Below are positions 1 to 8,828 of a DNA stretch of 64,000 bases, in pieces. Position 1 is the first letter of the stretch. Each line of letters starts with the position of its first letter. The translations under genes were made by a program, and so were the position numbers. The DNA is from Bin55 sp965116055 (lineage in GTDB: Bacteria > Pseudomonadota > Gammaproteobacteria > Pseudomonadales > Azotimanducaceae): the NCBI GenBank assembly GCA_965116055.1, contig OZ220466.1, forward strand, positions 2,728,001 through 2,792,000. The letters run 5' to 3'. The notes under the pieces are model-generated. The model ran no database searches. It was not told the DNA's origin and worked only from the letters and a program-made list of their open reading frames with translations.

Positions 1-3000
1 ACCGTCCGCCAGGTCAATCGCGCCGACCGCCACGATACCATCATCCGCCACCGTCGCTTCCAGCGTCGCCAGCTCGCCGTCCGCGTCCACAAAGGTGTCA
101 CTGACATCCACCGTCAGCGGGTCAATCCGATCAAGCGCTTGCGGCGCCACATCCATCGCCACTGTCGGCGCCACATTGACCACCGTCGCTTCCAGCGTCG
201 AGGTCGCCGTCGCCCCGTGCGGGTCCGTCGCCGTCAACTGGATATCCACCTCGCCCAGCGCCACGCCCGCCAGCGTCAACGTCGTGCCAGCCACCGTGGC
301 CGTCGCGCGGGCCGCGCCCTCGCCCACCGGCGTCGCCGTGATGACCAGGCCGTCCGCGCCGTCGTCCGTATCGGTGAACAGCCCGCCGAGATCCACCGCC
401 TGCGGCGTCACGCGATCCAGCGTCCGCGCCGCCAACGGCTGCGCTTCCGCCGGCGCCGCATTCACCGTGATGGCCTGACTCACCGAGGTCTTGTTGCCCG
501 CCTGATCCGTCGCCGTCAACGTCAGCGTCGCCATCCCCGAGGCCCGACCTACCAACGTCGCCGTCGCGCCATCATTGGTCACCACCACCAGCAGCACAGC
601 CTCGTCCGACGTCATCGCCTGCGGCAGGCCCACCATATCGCCTTCATCCGGATCCGTAAACAATCCCGTCAAGGTCAGATCGAATGTCTCCCCAACGTTC
701 AACGTGTGGGACGCCGGCAGCCGCGCCATGAACGCATCCTTGTCCGCCACTGGCGGCCGATTCGTCGTCACCTTTACCATGAACGTCAACGACACCGTGC
801 CGCCCTCGCCATCATCCGCCGTCAACGTGATCGTCGCCATCCCTTCGCTCAGACCGTGAATTGTCAACTGATCCAGACCGCTCACCGTCACCGTGGCCAC
901 CTGCTTCATGGAGGAGGCAGCATCCACTTTCAACCGGTCGCCGTCCTCGTCCGTGAAATAGCCGCCGACCGCCAGCGTCAGCGAGCCGCCGACCGCCACC
1001 ACCTGATCCGCAATCGTCATCGGCTTCCCGGCCGCGTCCAACTTCACCATCGGCATATCGTTCACGTCGGTCACGATCACGTGCACCTGCACCGTGCCGC
1101 TCTTGTCCCAACCGTCGTCCAGCGTCAACGTCAACGTATGACGATCCTGCTGTTCCGCATTCAGCCGCGCCTTCGTCCGCAATCCCAACTCGCTCGCCAC
1201 CTTGCGACAATGATTGCTCACTGTCATCTTTGGCGGCAACGCACAGAGACTGCTCTCGCCACCGTCAATCTTGCCGTTCTTGTTCGCATCCACACGACCC
1301 ACGCGCACCGCCTCGAACAACTCGCTGTCCACCGTCGCCTGCACCTCGTCCGCCGAGTCCGCATCCATATAGGTGATCGTCGTCGCCAGGAACGTCCCCA
1401 CCGGCGCATCCTCCGCCACGCTCATGCCGAACGACCGCACCCCCGCCGGCTCGAAACTCGGCGCCACATTCGTCGCCCGTACCTTCAGCGTGAACGTCGC
1501 ATCCTTCGACAACTTGCCGTCCGACGCCGTCACCGTGATGGTGTACGTCTTTTCCGCGGTCGCCGTCGCCCCCTTGCCCGTCAGAATCAGGTCGCGACCC
1601 TCGATCTTCACCAGATCCTCGCGCAGGTTCGAATACGCGCTGAACGTCAGCGGATCACCTTCCGGATCGATGAACAGACTCGCCAACTCGATCGGATCCG
1701 ACTTCTCGTCGTTCGTCAACCGCACCGTCCCCAGCGCCTTCACCGCCTCCGCATCGGTCTCCAGTTCGTTCACGTCCTTCACCGTCACCGTGATCGGAAT
1801 CGTCACCGTGTCATACCCGTCGCTCGCCTGCAACCGCACCGTCGCCATCTTCCCCGCCGGCAATTTCTCGTAATCCACGAGCGCGCCCGTCAACGACACG
1901 TTCCCCGAGTTGTCCTTGTATTTCCAGCAACTGCCGCCGTCAGCCAGCGTGTACGTCGCATACTTCTTCGCCGGACACGGCGACCCCACGACCTTGTAGT
2001 GCACGTCGGTGTCGTGGGTATCCAGATCCCCCGCATTCCAGTCGTCCGCCGTCGCGGCCGTCGTCCCCGGCACCACCGACGCCACCAGCGCGTCAGCGCC
2101 CGTGCCTTCGTTCACCGTCGTGCGGAAACCCACCGAACCGCCCGCAAACGCCGGCGGGTTGTTCACCCCTTTCTTCACGATCACCGTGATCTTCCCATAC
2201 GTCGGGGTCGCCTTTGTAGGGACGATCGCGCCAGGCTCTTTGAACGCATTGCCCAACTGCGTGTACACCTGCGCAAGATACGTGCCCGGGGTGGTCTGGT
2301 CATACGCCGTCAGGATGAGGCGCAGCCCTTGCACGCTCACCTTCACCACGTGTTGACCCGGATGCGGCGTGGGATCGCCGCGGGCTACATCGAACGCCAC
2401 GCAATACACTTTCCCGTCCCCTGCGTTTGCAATTCCCCGCAATCCAGGGAAGGCATATCCTCTGGTCGCCCCTTGTCCTACAAGCCCCGAGGGCGCGGCA
2501 GTCGAATGAATCTGGCTATCAACTCCAGGAGTATTGGCCATGCCATTGTCGCACACAGTCTGGCCTACATCTGATATCACAAATGCTTCAGGCACTGCGT
2601 CCAGGTCACGAAACATCCGGTTGAAACTGATCGAGGTCGATTCGCCCGCATTCAAGTACACCCGGGATGCCCCCACCGGTTGCAGATCGTCGCCACTACG
2701 ATCGGCGCCGCTTTGCTTATAGGTAAACGGCGCCAGTACGACCGGCGCTTCGTTCACATCATTGAGGTTCAACGTCAGCGTCAACGTATCCACCACTTTG
2801 TCGCCCTTGTGCGCCTGGACCGTGATCACGTACTTCGAGGACGTCTCGTAATCCAACACCGCATCGGCTTTCATCTGCACGTGGCCGCCCGTCGCGCCAT
2901 CCGTGCCGTCATTCGCACTCTTGGACGTCATGCTCTTGCAATTCTTCGTCCCCGTGAGGGCAAATAGGTCACTGGCCTTACCCGCCGCATCTTTCACCAC

Positions 3001-3342
3001 GACCGTATAGCAAGCGCCCGTCAAGGCCGGCGTTGTCCGCGCCGCGTCGATTTCACGGTTGAGCAGACTATTCGCGGCACCATTCGTACTGCTGTTCGTA
3101 CCCGTGCCACCCGCAGTATGACCATGCTCGCCACCCGTGCGCGCCGGGTTGCGCACATAGGGTCCAGTACCTCCCGGGTGAGAGGCAAGAAAATACACAC
3201 CTTCGTCAAACTCCACACTCACCGCATCCGCCTCGAAAGCCTCCTCGGCCAATGCCTGACTTCCACACCATAAGGTCAGTAGCGCGACCAGTAAACGGCC
3301 GCCAAACCGGCGGCATCGCGCGGTCGTTATATAGTGAACCAT
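1..3342 (-). CDS. Giant secreted cadherin/Ig-like repeat surface protein, 5' part (copy 1, runs off left edge)
   Basis: Open reading frame with no stop from the ATG at 3342 to the window edge: 1,114 codons visible, C-terminus missing. The start is chosen because a strong Shine-Dalgarno (AAGGAGAAGGGACG on the minus strand) precedes this ATG and the protein then opens with a signal peptide (basic start, hydrophobic core, cleavage near SQALA|EEAF). The N-terminal ~480 residues are a variable domain, followed by cadherin/Ig-like repeats with TVNAAP/VNVAP linkers and LTLTATD strands. It is collinear with the complete gene at 41182-47760: both span exactly 3,342 nt to the equivalent codon. By analogy it should end in an autotransporter-type barrel, but that part is not visible. 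A surface adhesin or antigen role is inferred. Confidence 0.85.
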   Translation of the reverse strand, partial: MVHYITTARCRRFGGRLLVALLTLWCGSQALAEEAFEADAVSVEFDEGVYFLASHPGGTGPYVRNPARTGGEHGHTAGGTGTNSSTNGAANSLLNREIDAARTTPALTGACYTVVVKDAAGKASDLFALTGTKNCKSMTSKSANDGTDGATGGHVQMKADAVLDYETSSKYVITVQAHKGDKVVDTLTLTLNLNDVNEAPVVLAPFTYKQSGADRSGDDLQPVGASRVYLNAGESTSISFNRMFRDLDAVPEAFVISDVGQTVCDNGMANTPGVDSQIHSTAAPSGLVGQGATRGYAFPGLRGIANAGDGKVYCVAFDVARGDPTPHPGQHVVKVSVQGLRLILTAYDQTTPGTYLAQVYTQLGNAFKEPGAIVPTKATPTYGKITVIVKKGVNNPPAFAGGSVGFRTTVNEGTGADALVASVVPGTTAATADDWNAGDLDTHDTDVHYKVVGSPCPAKKYATYTLADGGSCWKYKDNSGNVSLTGALVDYEKLPAGKMATVRLQASDGYDTVTIPITVTVKDVNELETDAEAVKALGTVRLTNDEKSDPIELASLFIDPEGDPLTFSAYSNLREDLVKIEGRDLILTGKGATATAEKTYTITVTASDGKLSKDATFTLKVRATNVAPSFEPAGVRSFGMSVAEDAPVGTFLATTITYMDADSADEVQATVDSELFEAVRVGRVDANKNGKIDGGESSLCALPPKMTVSNHCRKVASELGLRTKARLNAEQQDRHTLTLTLDDGWDKSGTVQVHVIVTDVNDMPMVKLDAAGKPMTIADQVVAVGGSLTLAVGGYFTDEDGDRLKVDAASSMKQVATVTVSGLDQLTIHGLSEGMATITLTADDGEGGTVSLTFMVKVTTNRPPVADKDAFMARLPASHTLNVGETFDLTLTGLFTDPDEGDMVGLPQAMTSDEAVLLVVVTNDGATATLVGRASGMATLTLTATDQAGNKTSVSQAITVNAAPAEAQPLAARTLDRVTPQAVDLGGLFTDTDDGADGLVITATPVGEGAARATATVAGTTLTLAGVALGEVDIQLTATDPHGATATSTLEATVVNVAPTVAMDVAPQALDRIDPLTVDVSDTFVDADGELATLEATVADDGIVAVGAIDLADG

Positions 3343-3905
3343 CGTCCCTTCTCCTTTCTCAGTATCGGGTTCGATTCGTGACATACGGACTGCTCGACGA
3401 TGAGCAGCGCCTAACTTGAAACCATGCAAGGGATCTCTCCTCCAGTGACCAATGCCTTACCCTGGAACCGCTGCCACGCAAATCAATCTATCCTGAACCC
3501 TCACGCGACGTAAAGATCGTCTATTCAGGTATGTAGAACCGTGAAGGTCTCGTCTGTTACATAGGCGTACCCCCCCCCCCTCGATTTTTATCAAGATGAG
3601 GCCAAGCCTTCGTGTGCGAAGCTTCATCGCCACATCAGGCATCACGGGGTAGGTTGATAACATGGGAACTGGGGCGACGGGAGCCGACACAACGATGATC
3701 GCGGTCGACAAACTCCTAACCAACGTAAGAGAGATATATTCTATTCGCTGCATCATTGGATTAGCAACATCAACCGCTTATCTGGTCCAGCTCTTGATAA
3801 GAAGGAAATAAGCACAGAAGAGAAACAAACGCAAGACGTCAAAGCTTGACTCAAATAAGATCGGAGGTTTTGCAAAACTAGAATTTTCGCCGTTTTAGAT
3901 TCAGC
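3343..3905. other. Intergenic leader region between giant gene copy 1 and hydrolase
   Basis: About 560 nt with no convincing gene. It holds the leader of the giant gene, including its ribosome binding site just above 3342 and a long G tract on the minus strand. The 99-codon minus ORF here (3457-3756) reads through the G tract and has low-complexity translation, so I do not call it. No clear promoter hexamers were identified for the plus-strand hydrolase. Confidence 0.6.
3570..3580 (-). promoter_or_regulatory. Poly-G tract (11 G on the minus strand) in leader of giant gene copy 1
   Basis: An uninterrupted run of 11 C on the plus strand lies 227 nt upstream of the giant gene's start codon. The paralogous leader has 10 at the same 227-nt distance. 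G tracts of this length are classic slipped-strand phase-variation sites when in a promoter or leader. That role is inferred here; the tract lies outside the coding frame. Confidence 0.6.
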
Positions 3906-4841
3906 ATGTTCCGCTTAAAGCGCAGCCTACCGTCCGTCATTTTCCAGATGCCTACGCTACAAACCCCAAACGGCGACATTTACTTCGAACAACGCGGATC
4001 GCGCGCCGATCCGCCCGTCATGCTAATCCACGGTGTTGGGTGTCAGCTAATCCACTGGCCCAGTTCGTTGCTGGACGGCATTGTCGGCGCTGGGTATAGA
4101 GCAATCTATTTCGACAACCGCGATTGCGGACTTTCTTTGAACTTCGACGCGCCGGCGGTAGCAATCGCTGACCTTATCGCTGCGCGAGAAGACCCTGCGC
4201 AACTTAAACCACCTTACACGTTAGCCGATATGGCGGAGGATGTGGTACACCTTCTTAATCACATCGGTCAGTCCGGCGCGCACGTCGTTGGCGTATCTAT
4301 GGGCGGCATGATCGCGCAGCACTTAATTAGCGCTCATACCGATCGCGTTTTTAGTCTCACATCAATCATGAGCACCACGGGCAATCCTGCTGTCGGACAG
4401 CCGCAATCCGATACTATAGCCGCATTAGCGAGCAACTTCGTTGAGATGGACCGTGAGGCTGCTATTGAAAACGGACGAAGGGTGAACGATCTCCTCGGCG
4501 GTTCTACGTTTATCAGCCGCGAGGTCGGTATGGGACGCTTCGTCGAACTCGCATACGACCGCGCACTACGCCCCGCTGCAACATTGCGTCAATTCGCGGC
4601 GATCGTCGCAGACGGCGACCGCCGTAATGCTATTCAAGGTTCAGACATACCTGTGTTAGCGATCCACGGCACTGCAGATCCTCTGATTGCTCATGACGGT
4701 AGCGCTGACATCGTCGATTCGGTGGCAAAAGGGCATTTGCTTTTACTCGAAGACATGGGTCACGACTTGCCGGAACCTCTCATTCCAGAAATGCTTGAGG
4801 CTACGATTGCTCACATTGACGCGTCGAATCCGAAACGCTAA
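3906..4841 (+). CDS. Alpha/beta hydrolase
   Basis: 311 codons from the upstream ATG. A second ATG at 3948 (MPTLQTPNGD) is a plausible alternative start and gives the more usual N-terminus for this family; neither has an obvious Shine-Dalgarno. Fold signatures: HGVG oxyanion-hole loop after the first strands, the nucleophile elbow GVSMGG, an acidic residue in the HGTADP loop, and a C-terminal GHDLP histidine. This makes a complete Ser-Asp-His triad. The sequence resembles the esterase group containing aclacinomycin methylesterase-like proteins, but the substrate cannot be told. It is convergent with the F420-dependent oxidoreductase, 44 nt apart. Confidence 0.85.
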   Translation: MFRLKRSLPSVIFQMPTLQTPNGDIYFEQRGSRADPPVMLIHGVGCQLIHWPSSLLDGIVGAGYRAIYFDNRDCGLSLNFDAPAVAIADLIAAREDPAQLKPPYTLADMAEDVVHLLNHIGQSGAHVVGVSMGGMIAQHLISAHTDRVFSLTSIMSTTGNPAVGQPQSDTIAALASNFVEMDREAAIENGRRVNDLLGGSTFISREVGMGRFVELAYDRALRPAATLRQFAAIVADGDRRNAIQGSDIPVLAIHGTADPLIAHDGSADIVDSVAKGHLLLLEDMGHDLPEPLIPEMLEATIAHIDASNPKR

Positions 4842-4885
4842 CTGGCTTCTTCCGCCGATGAAATAGCCCAGGACGCGAATGCGAT

Positions 4886-5938
4886 TTATACTTCGTCCAA
4901 CGACCGGATCAAGTCCATCGTTCGACCGAGCGTGTTGATTTGTTCTTCCAATGAATTGCCGCCTGGGGCGACACGAATCGTCGTCACGCCAGCGTCGCGA
5001 TACATCTTTAACCGTTCCAAGATCTTCACTTCATCACCGATGAGATTGGACTGCTCAACCATGGCATCAGGCACTTTTAGCGTCGCTTCCTCGCGCTTGC
5101 CTTCGCTCCAGAGTCGCTGCACCAGTGCAGCCTCTTCCGCCCAACCTCCGCGTTTGTAAGCGTCGTTATAGAAATTCGTCTTAGACGAGCCCATTGCGCC
5201 TAACGTAAACGCAAGCCCTGCTTTCATTCGAGCCACAACCAATTCAGGCTCTTCCGTGAAAATCACCGATCCGCCAGCTTGAATGTCAATTTCCTTCAAT
5301 GAACGACCGACACGTGTCGCACCTTTAGATAGATATTCAATGTGCGCATCGGCATGATCGGGCGTAAAGGATGTTCCCAACCATCCGTCGGCAACTTCGC
5401 CCGTGTATTCGAGCGCTTTCGGACCTAGCGTTGCTAAATAAATTGGAATGGTTTCGGTCGGTGGTTGTGAAAGTCGCAATGCTTTCCCTTCGCCGCCGGG
5501 TCGAGGTAAGACGTGATACTTGCCATCGTATTGAATTTTCTCGCCTCGGAATGCCATGCACAAGATGTCGATTGTTTCTTTTAGCCGCGTTAACGGCGCT
5601 TTGAACGACTGCCCTTGCAACCCCTCAACAACTTGTGGACCCGATACGCCTAGGCCCAACATAAAGCGATCATTCGAAATTGCAGCCATAGTCATAGCAG
5701 TCATGGCAGTCATTGAAGGCACACGCGCACTTATCTGAGCAATCCCTGTACCCAGTCGGATTCGAGACGTCTTTGCGGCGAGATACGCAAGGGGCACAAT
5801 CGCGTCCTGACCCCATGCCTCCGCAGACCATACATCTGATACGCCCAAACTCTCAGCCTCAAGCACGAAATCCACTTGCTGATTGAAATTCCGCGTACGA
5901 CCTGAATCAGCTGCGCCTATACCAATGCTCACTTTCAC
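4886..5938 (-). CDS. LLM-class (luciferase-like) F420-dependent oxidoreductase
   Basis: 350 residues, the usual length for the bacterial luciferase-like TIM-barrel family. It opens with a family-typical first strand (KVSIGIGAADSGR) and continues with GLGVSGPQVVEG, the IPIYLATLGPKALEYTGEVA block and ADGWLGT. These resemble the F420-binding branch (methylene-H4MPT reductase or glucose-6-phosphate dehydrogenase-like) more than the FMN branch. It should transfer hydride between F420 and an organic substrate in the cytoplasm; the substrate is unknown. It is divergent from cfa (78 nt gap) and next to the F420 genes, which supports the cofactor assignment. Near residues 75-85 there is a short TAM-TAM-TM tandem repeat. 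Confidence 0.85.
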   Translation of the reverse strand: MKVSIGIGAADSGRTRNFNQQVDFVLEAESLGVSDVWSAEAWGQDAIVPLAYLAAKTSRIRLGTGIAQISARVPSMTAMTAMTMAAISNDRFMLGLGVSGPQVVEGLQGQSFKAPLTRLKETIDILCMAFRGEKIQYDGKYHVLPRPGGEGKALRLSQPPTETIPIYLATLGPKALEYTGEVADGWLGTSFTPDHADAHIEYLSKGATRVGRSLKEIDIQAGGSVIFTEEPELVVARMKAGLAFTLGAMGSSKTNFYNDAYKRGGWAEEAALVQRLWSEGKREEATLKVPDAMVEQSNLIGDEVKILERLKMYRDAGVTTIRVAPGGNSLEEQINTLGRTMDLIRSLDEV

Positions 5939-6016
5939 CTTAATCCTCGTAGATCAAAGAAGTCAATAGATAGCAACATTAAACTTGCGAGTCTGTCGAA
6001 ATCGCAATCTCGTCAA

Positions 6017-7198
6017 ATGAGCCTTATTAACCGCTTATTTCACGATCGCATTCATTCAGGCTCACTGTGCCTAGTTGATTATCGAGGCAATCGATCGACA
6101 TTTGGCGATGACGGGCCGCCCGTGGTAGTACAGTTCAATAAACGCGGCGTTCTGTTCCGAATTCTTCGCAATCCCATGCTCTATTTGGGCGAGTGCTATA
6201 TGAGCGGCGATTTCGATGTTGTAGAAGGTTCGCTGACCGATTTTTTAAGGCTGCTTCGCGTCAACATGAACGAATATCGCAACCTCAAAAGACCCGTGAT
6301 TACTTCGACATTAGCGTCCCTCACCCAGTCTTGGAATAGCGTACGCACCAGCTTACAAAACGTGTCGTTTCATTACGACCAAGACGATTCGCTCTACAGG
6401 GGCTTTCTTGACCAGGACATGCACTATTCGTGCGCCTACTATGAACATCCCGATGCTTCACTTGAAGAAGCGCAGCAAGCGAAATGTCGTCATATCATGA
6501 AAAAACTTTGTCTCAAGCCAGGGCAACGCGTGTTAGACATCGGCTCCGGTTGGGGTTCTCTCGCAATGTATCTTGCCGAATATGCGGATGTAGACGTTAC
6601 CGGCATTACGCTCTCCAAAGCACAGCTTCGCGTAGCGACTGAACGGGCGCAAGCTCGAAATTTAAGCAATCAAGTTCGATTTCAGCTCGAAGACTATCGC
6701 GAGCACACTTCGCTGTACGATGCAATTGTCTCAGTCGGCATGTTTGAACACGTGGGAAAACGCAATTTCTTGACTTATTTCAAGAAAGTACGCGAATTGC
6801 TCAAGAGCGATGGTATCGCCACTATTCACACCATAGGCAGCTCGGCATCACCCACGCCGACTAATCCCTGGATCAAACGCTACATCTTTCCGGGCGGTTA
6901 CATTCCATCTCTTAGCGAGGTCGCTAAACCAATCGAGGCCAATCAGCTCGTCATTGCCGATATCGAAGTTTGGCGACGCCACTACGCAATGACGTTGGCC
7001 ACCTGGAACCAACGATTTCAAACTATTCGAAACGAGGTAAAAGCACGTCGTGGCGAGCGCTTTTGTCGCATGTGGGAGTTCTATCTATGCGCCTGTCAAA
7101 CTGCGTTTGAACATGATTCATTGGTCGTGTTCCAACTGCAGCTCTCACATCGAAATAACACAACACCCATCACGCGCAATTACCTCTACGCACCTTGA
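6017..7198 (+). CDS. cfa: Cyclopropane-fatty-acyl-phospholipid synthase family methyltransferase
   Basis: 393 residues, close to the E. coli enzyme. It uses S-adenosylmethionine to methylenate unsaturated acyl chains of membrane phospholipids. The conserved YSCAYY motif (Cys implicated in catalysis in Cfa), the SAM-binding loop VLDIGSGWGSLAMYLA, VSVGMFEHVG and HTIGSS are all present in the right order. The C-terminus FQLQLSHRN is also family-typical. It is the first gene of a tight plus-strand run; its TGA stop overlaps the TTG start of the next gene by 4 nt. Close relatives methylate other lipids, so exact product chemistry is inferred. Confidence 0.88.
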   Translation: MSLINRLFHDRIHSGSLCLVDYRGNRSTFGDDGPPVVVQFNKRGVLFRILRNPMLYLGECYMSGDFDVVEGSLTDFLRLLRVNMNEYRNLKRPVITSTLASLTQSWNSVRTSLQNVSFHYDQDDSLYRGFLDQDMHYSCAYYEHPDASLEEAQQAKCRHIMKKLCLKPGQRVLDIGSGWGSLAMYLAEYADVDVTGITLSKAQLRVATERAQARNLSNQVRFQLEDYREHTSLYDAIVSVGMFEHVGKRNFLTYFKKVRELLKSDGIATIHTIGSSASPTPTNPWIKRYIFPGGYIPSLSEVAKPIEANQLVIADIEVWRRHYAMTLATWNQRFQTIRNEVKARRGERFCRMWEFYLCACQTAFEHDSLVVFQLQLSHRNNTTPITRNYLYAP

Positions 7199-8766
7199 AA
7201 CGACTGCTCAACTTTTTCAACACAATCGTATTCGTTCTGTTAGCAACGGATGCATGCACGACCAATGCACAAGACATACTTCATATCGGTCATACGGCCG
7301 AGCCGGGAACGCTTGACCCGCATCGCTATTTTTCTAATGCGGAGGAACATATTCTCAAGGATCTGTTTCTCGGTTTGACGACCATGGGTCCGAAAGGCGA
7401 GATATTACCTGGTGCGGCCAAGAGCTGGACAGTCTCAGCAGACGGGTTACAGTGGCGATTCCAGCTGCACAAATCAGCTATTTGGAGCGACGGTCAACCA
7501 CTAACCGCGCAGGATTTCGTCTTCGGCCTGAGACGACATCAGGATCCAAAAACAGCGTCTCCTCTAGCACATTTTCTTTACTGCATAAAAAATGCCGAGT
7601 CCATTAATCGTGGCTCGCTACCCCCAAATAAACTCGGCGTTGCGACAGAAGGCAAGTACACCCTACTCATTAAGCTTGAGCAGCCCTTTCCATTCCTTCT
7701 TGAACGATTGTTGTACCCAATTGCCTACCCCATTCCAGCTCACACGGTCTCGAAGCATGGCGACCTGTGGGTCAAAGCGGAAAACTGGGTATCCAACGGT
7801 GCTTACACATTGAAGGAGTGGCGACCACGACAATACGTCGAGTTGCGCAAGAATAACCGTTTTTTATATGCCCAAGATACCGCGATTGATATTGTTCGCT
7901 ACTATCCGATGACGGAACCGGTGACGGCGTACAACCGCTTCATTGCGGGCGACTTGGATATCGCACACGGGTATCCTCACAACATGGTCGACAAAGTTTC
8001 TCAAGAACGACCTGCCGAGGTAAAAAATTCACTCCTGCAATCAACCATGTATCTTGTGTTCAATACCCAACTTGCACCCTTCAACGACACACGAGTCCGC
8101 GAGGCTTTGGCAACAGCTATTTACAAAGAGCGCATCACGGATACCGTGCTTGGCGCTGGGGAATTACCGAGTGCAACCCTTTCGCCACCAATCGTTGAAG
8201 GTTTTTCAAACGACGACGTCATGGATACGCCATCTACGGAACGCGCACAAGCTCTTCTTGCAAAAGCAGGATATAGCGCAGACCGACCATTGCGCGTTAC
8301 GCTACGTTACATTTCAAACGCCGAAAGCAAACGGGTCTTCATCGCCATCGCCGCCATGTGGCAAGACGCAGGTATCGAAACCACGTTGCACCATGCTAAC
8401 TTACCTACACACTTTAACGATCTGCAACAAGGCGACTTTCAGGTGGCACAAGCGGGATGGTTCGGTGAAAACAATCCGGAGCACTACATCGAATTGTTGT
8501 GGTCGAAAATCAATTCTGCGAATTACGGTCGTTACGCTTCGCCTGAATTCGACGCGATCTTTGAACACGCTCAAACGTTGGCTGATCCAAAATTAAGACT
8601 TGCAAGACTAGCCGAAGCAGAGCGTATTGGACTTCGAGATTTCGCCGTTATACCGCTTTATGTAACGATGTCTCTCAACTTAGTAAAAAAACATGTCGGC
8701 GGTTGGCACACCAATAGGCGGAATTTGCACCCGGCTAGATTCCTCTACTGGCAGGAGCCACCTTAA
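7195..8766 (+). CDS. Peptide/oligopeptide ABC transporter substrate-binding protein (OppA/DppA-like)
   Basis: 523 residues starting at a TTG that overlaps the cfa stop (TTGA). An N-terminal signal peptide (basic KR then a hydrophobic stretch to about residue 24, TNAQ) points to the periplasm. SBP family 5 signatures follow: HTAEPGTLDPHRY, the WTVSADGLQWRFQL and SDGQPLTAQDFVFGL blocks, and ANYGRYASPEFD near the end. It should bind peptides or similar solutes for the permeases encoded just downstream. The 4-nt overlap with cfa implies translational coupling. Confidence 0.9.
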   Translation: MKRLLNFFNTIVFVLLATDACTTNAQDILHIGHTAEPGTLDPHRYFSNAEEHILKDLFLGLTTMGPKGEILPGAAKSWTVSADGLQWRFQLHKSAIWSDGQPLTAQDFVFGLRRHQDPKTASPLAHFLYCIKNAESINRGSLPPNKLGVATEGKYTLLIKLEQPFPFLLERLLYPIAYPIPAHTVSKHGDLWVKAENWVSNGAYTLKEWRPRQYVELRKNNRFLYAQDTAIDIVRYYPMTEPVTAYNRFIAGDLDIAHGYPHNMVDKVSQERPAEVKNSLLQSTMYLVFNTQLAPFNDTRVREALATAIYKERITDTVLGAGELPSATLSPPIVEGFSNDDVMDTPSTERAQALLAKAGYSADRPLRVTLRYISNAESKRVFIAIAAMWQDAGIETTLHHANLPTHFNDLQQGDFQVAQAGWFGENNPEHYIELLWSKINSANYGRYASPEFDAIFEHAQTLADPKLRLARLAEAERIGLRDFAVIPLYVTMSLNLVKKHVGGWHTNRRNLHPARFLYWQEPP

Positions 8767-8828
8767 TAACACGGACGGGTCAGCGATTTCGCAAACGTTC
8801 CCTGAAAATCGCTCATTGAACTAACGCC

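Larger units (their letters stand above)
1..3760 (-). repeat. Long direct repeat, left copy (giant gene 5' half plus leader)
   Basis: This block matches 44419-48180 on the same strand. The coding part is collinear to the codon. The first ~230 nt of leader are near-identical, and similarity fades beyond about 3600 until it is barely visible near 3756. The left limit is the window edge, so the true repeat may be longer. Differences are clustered rather than even. Confidence 0.9.

Noticed and set aside
139..2574. 811-codon plus-strand ORF across the giant gene
   Set aside because: Antisense shadow of the GC-rich repeat gene on the minus strand; its translation is almost all Arg/His/Val with no signal or domain. 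The equivalent long antisense ORFs at 41200-42120, 42916-43899 and 45499-46635 were rejected for the same reason.
3457..3756. 99-codon minus ORF through the poly-G tract
   Set aside because: No ribosome binding site or motif; the matching ORF is not kept at copy 2, where the tract is one base shorter.
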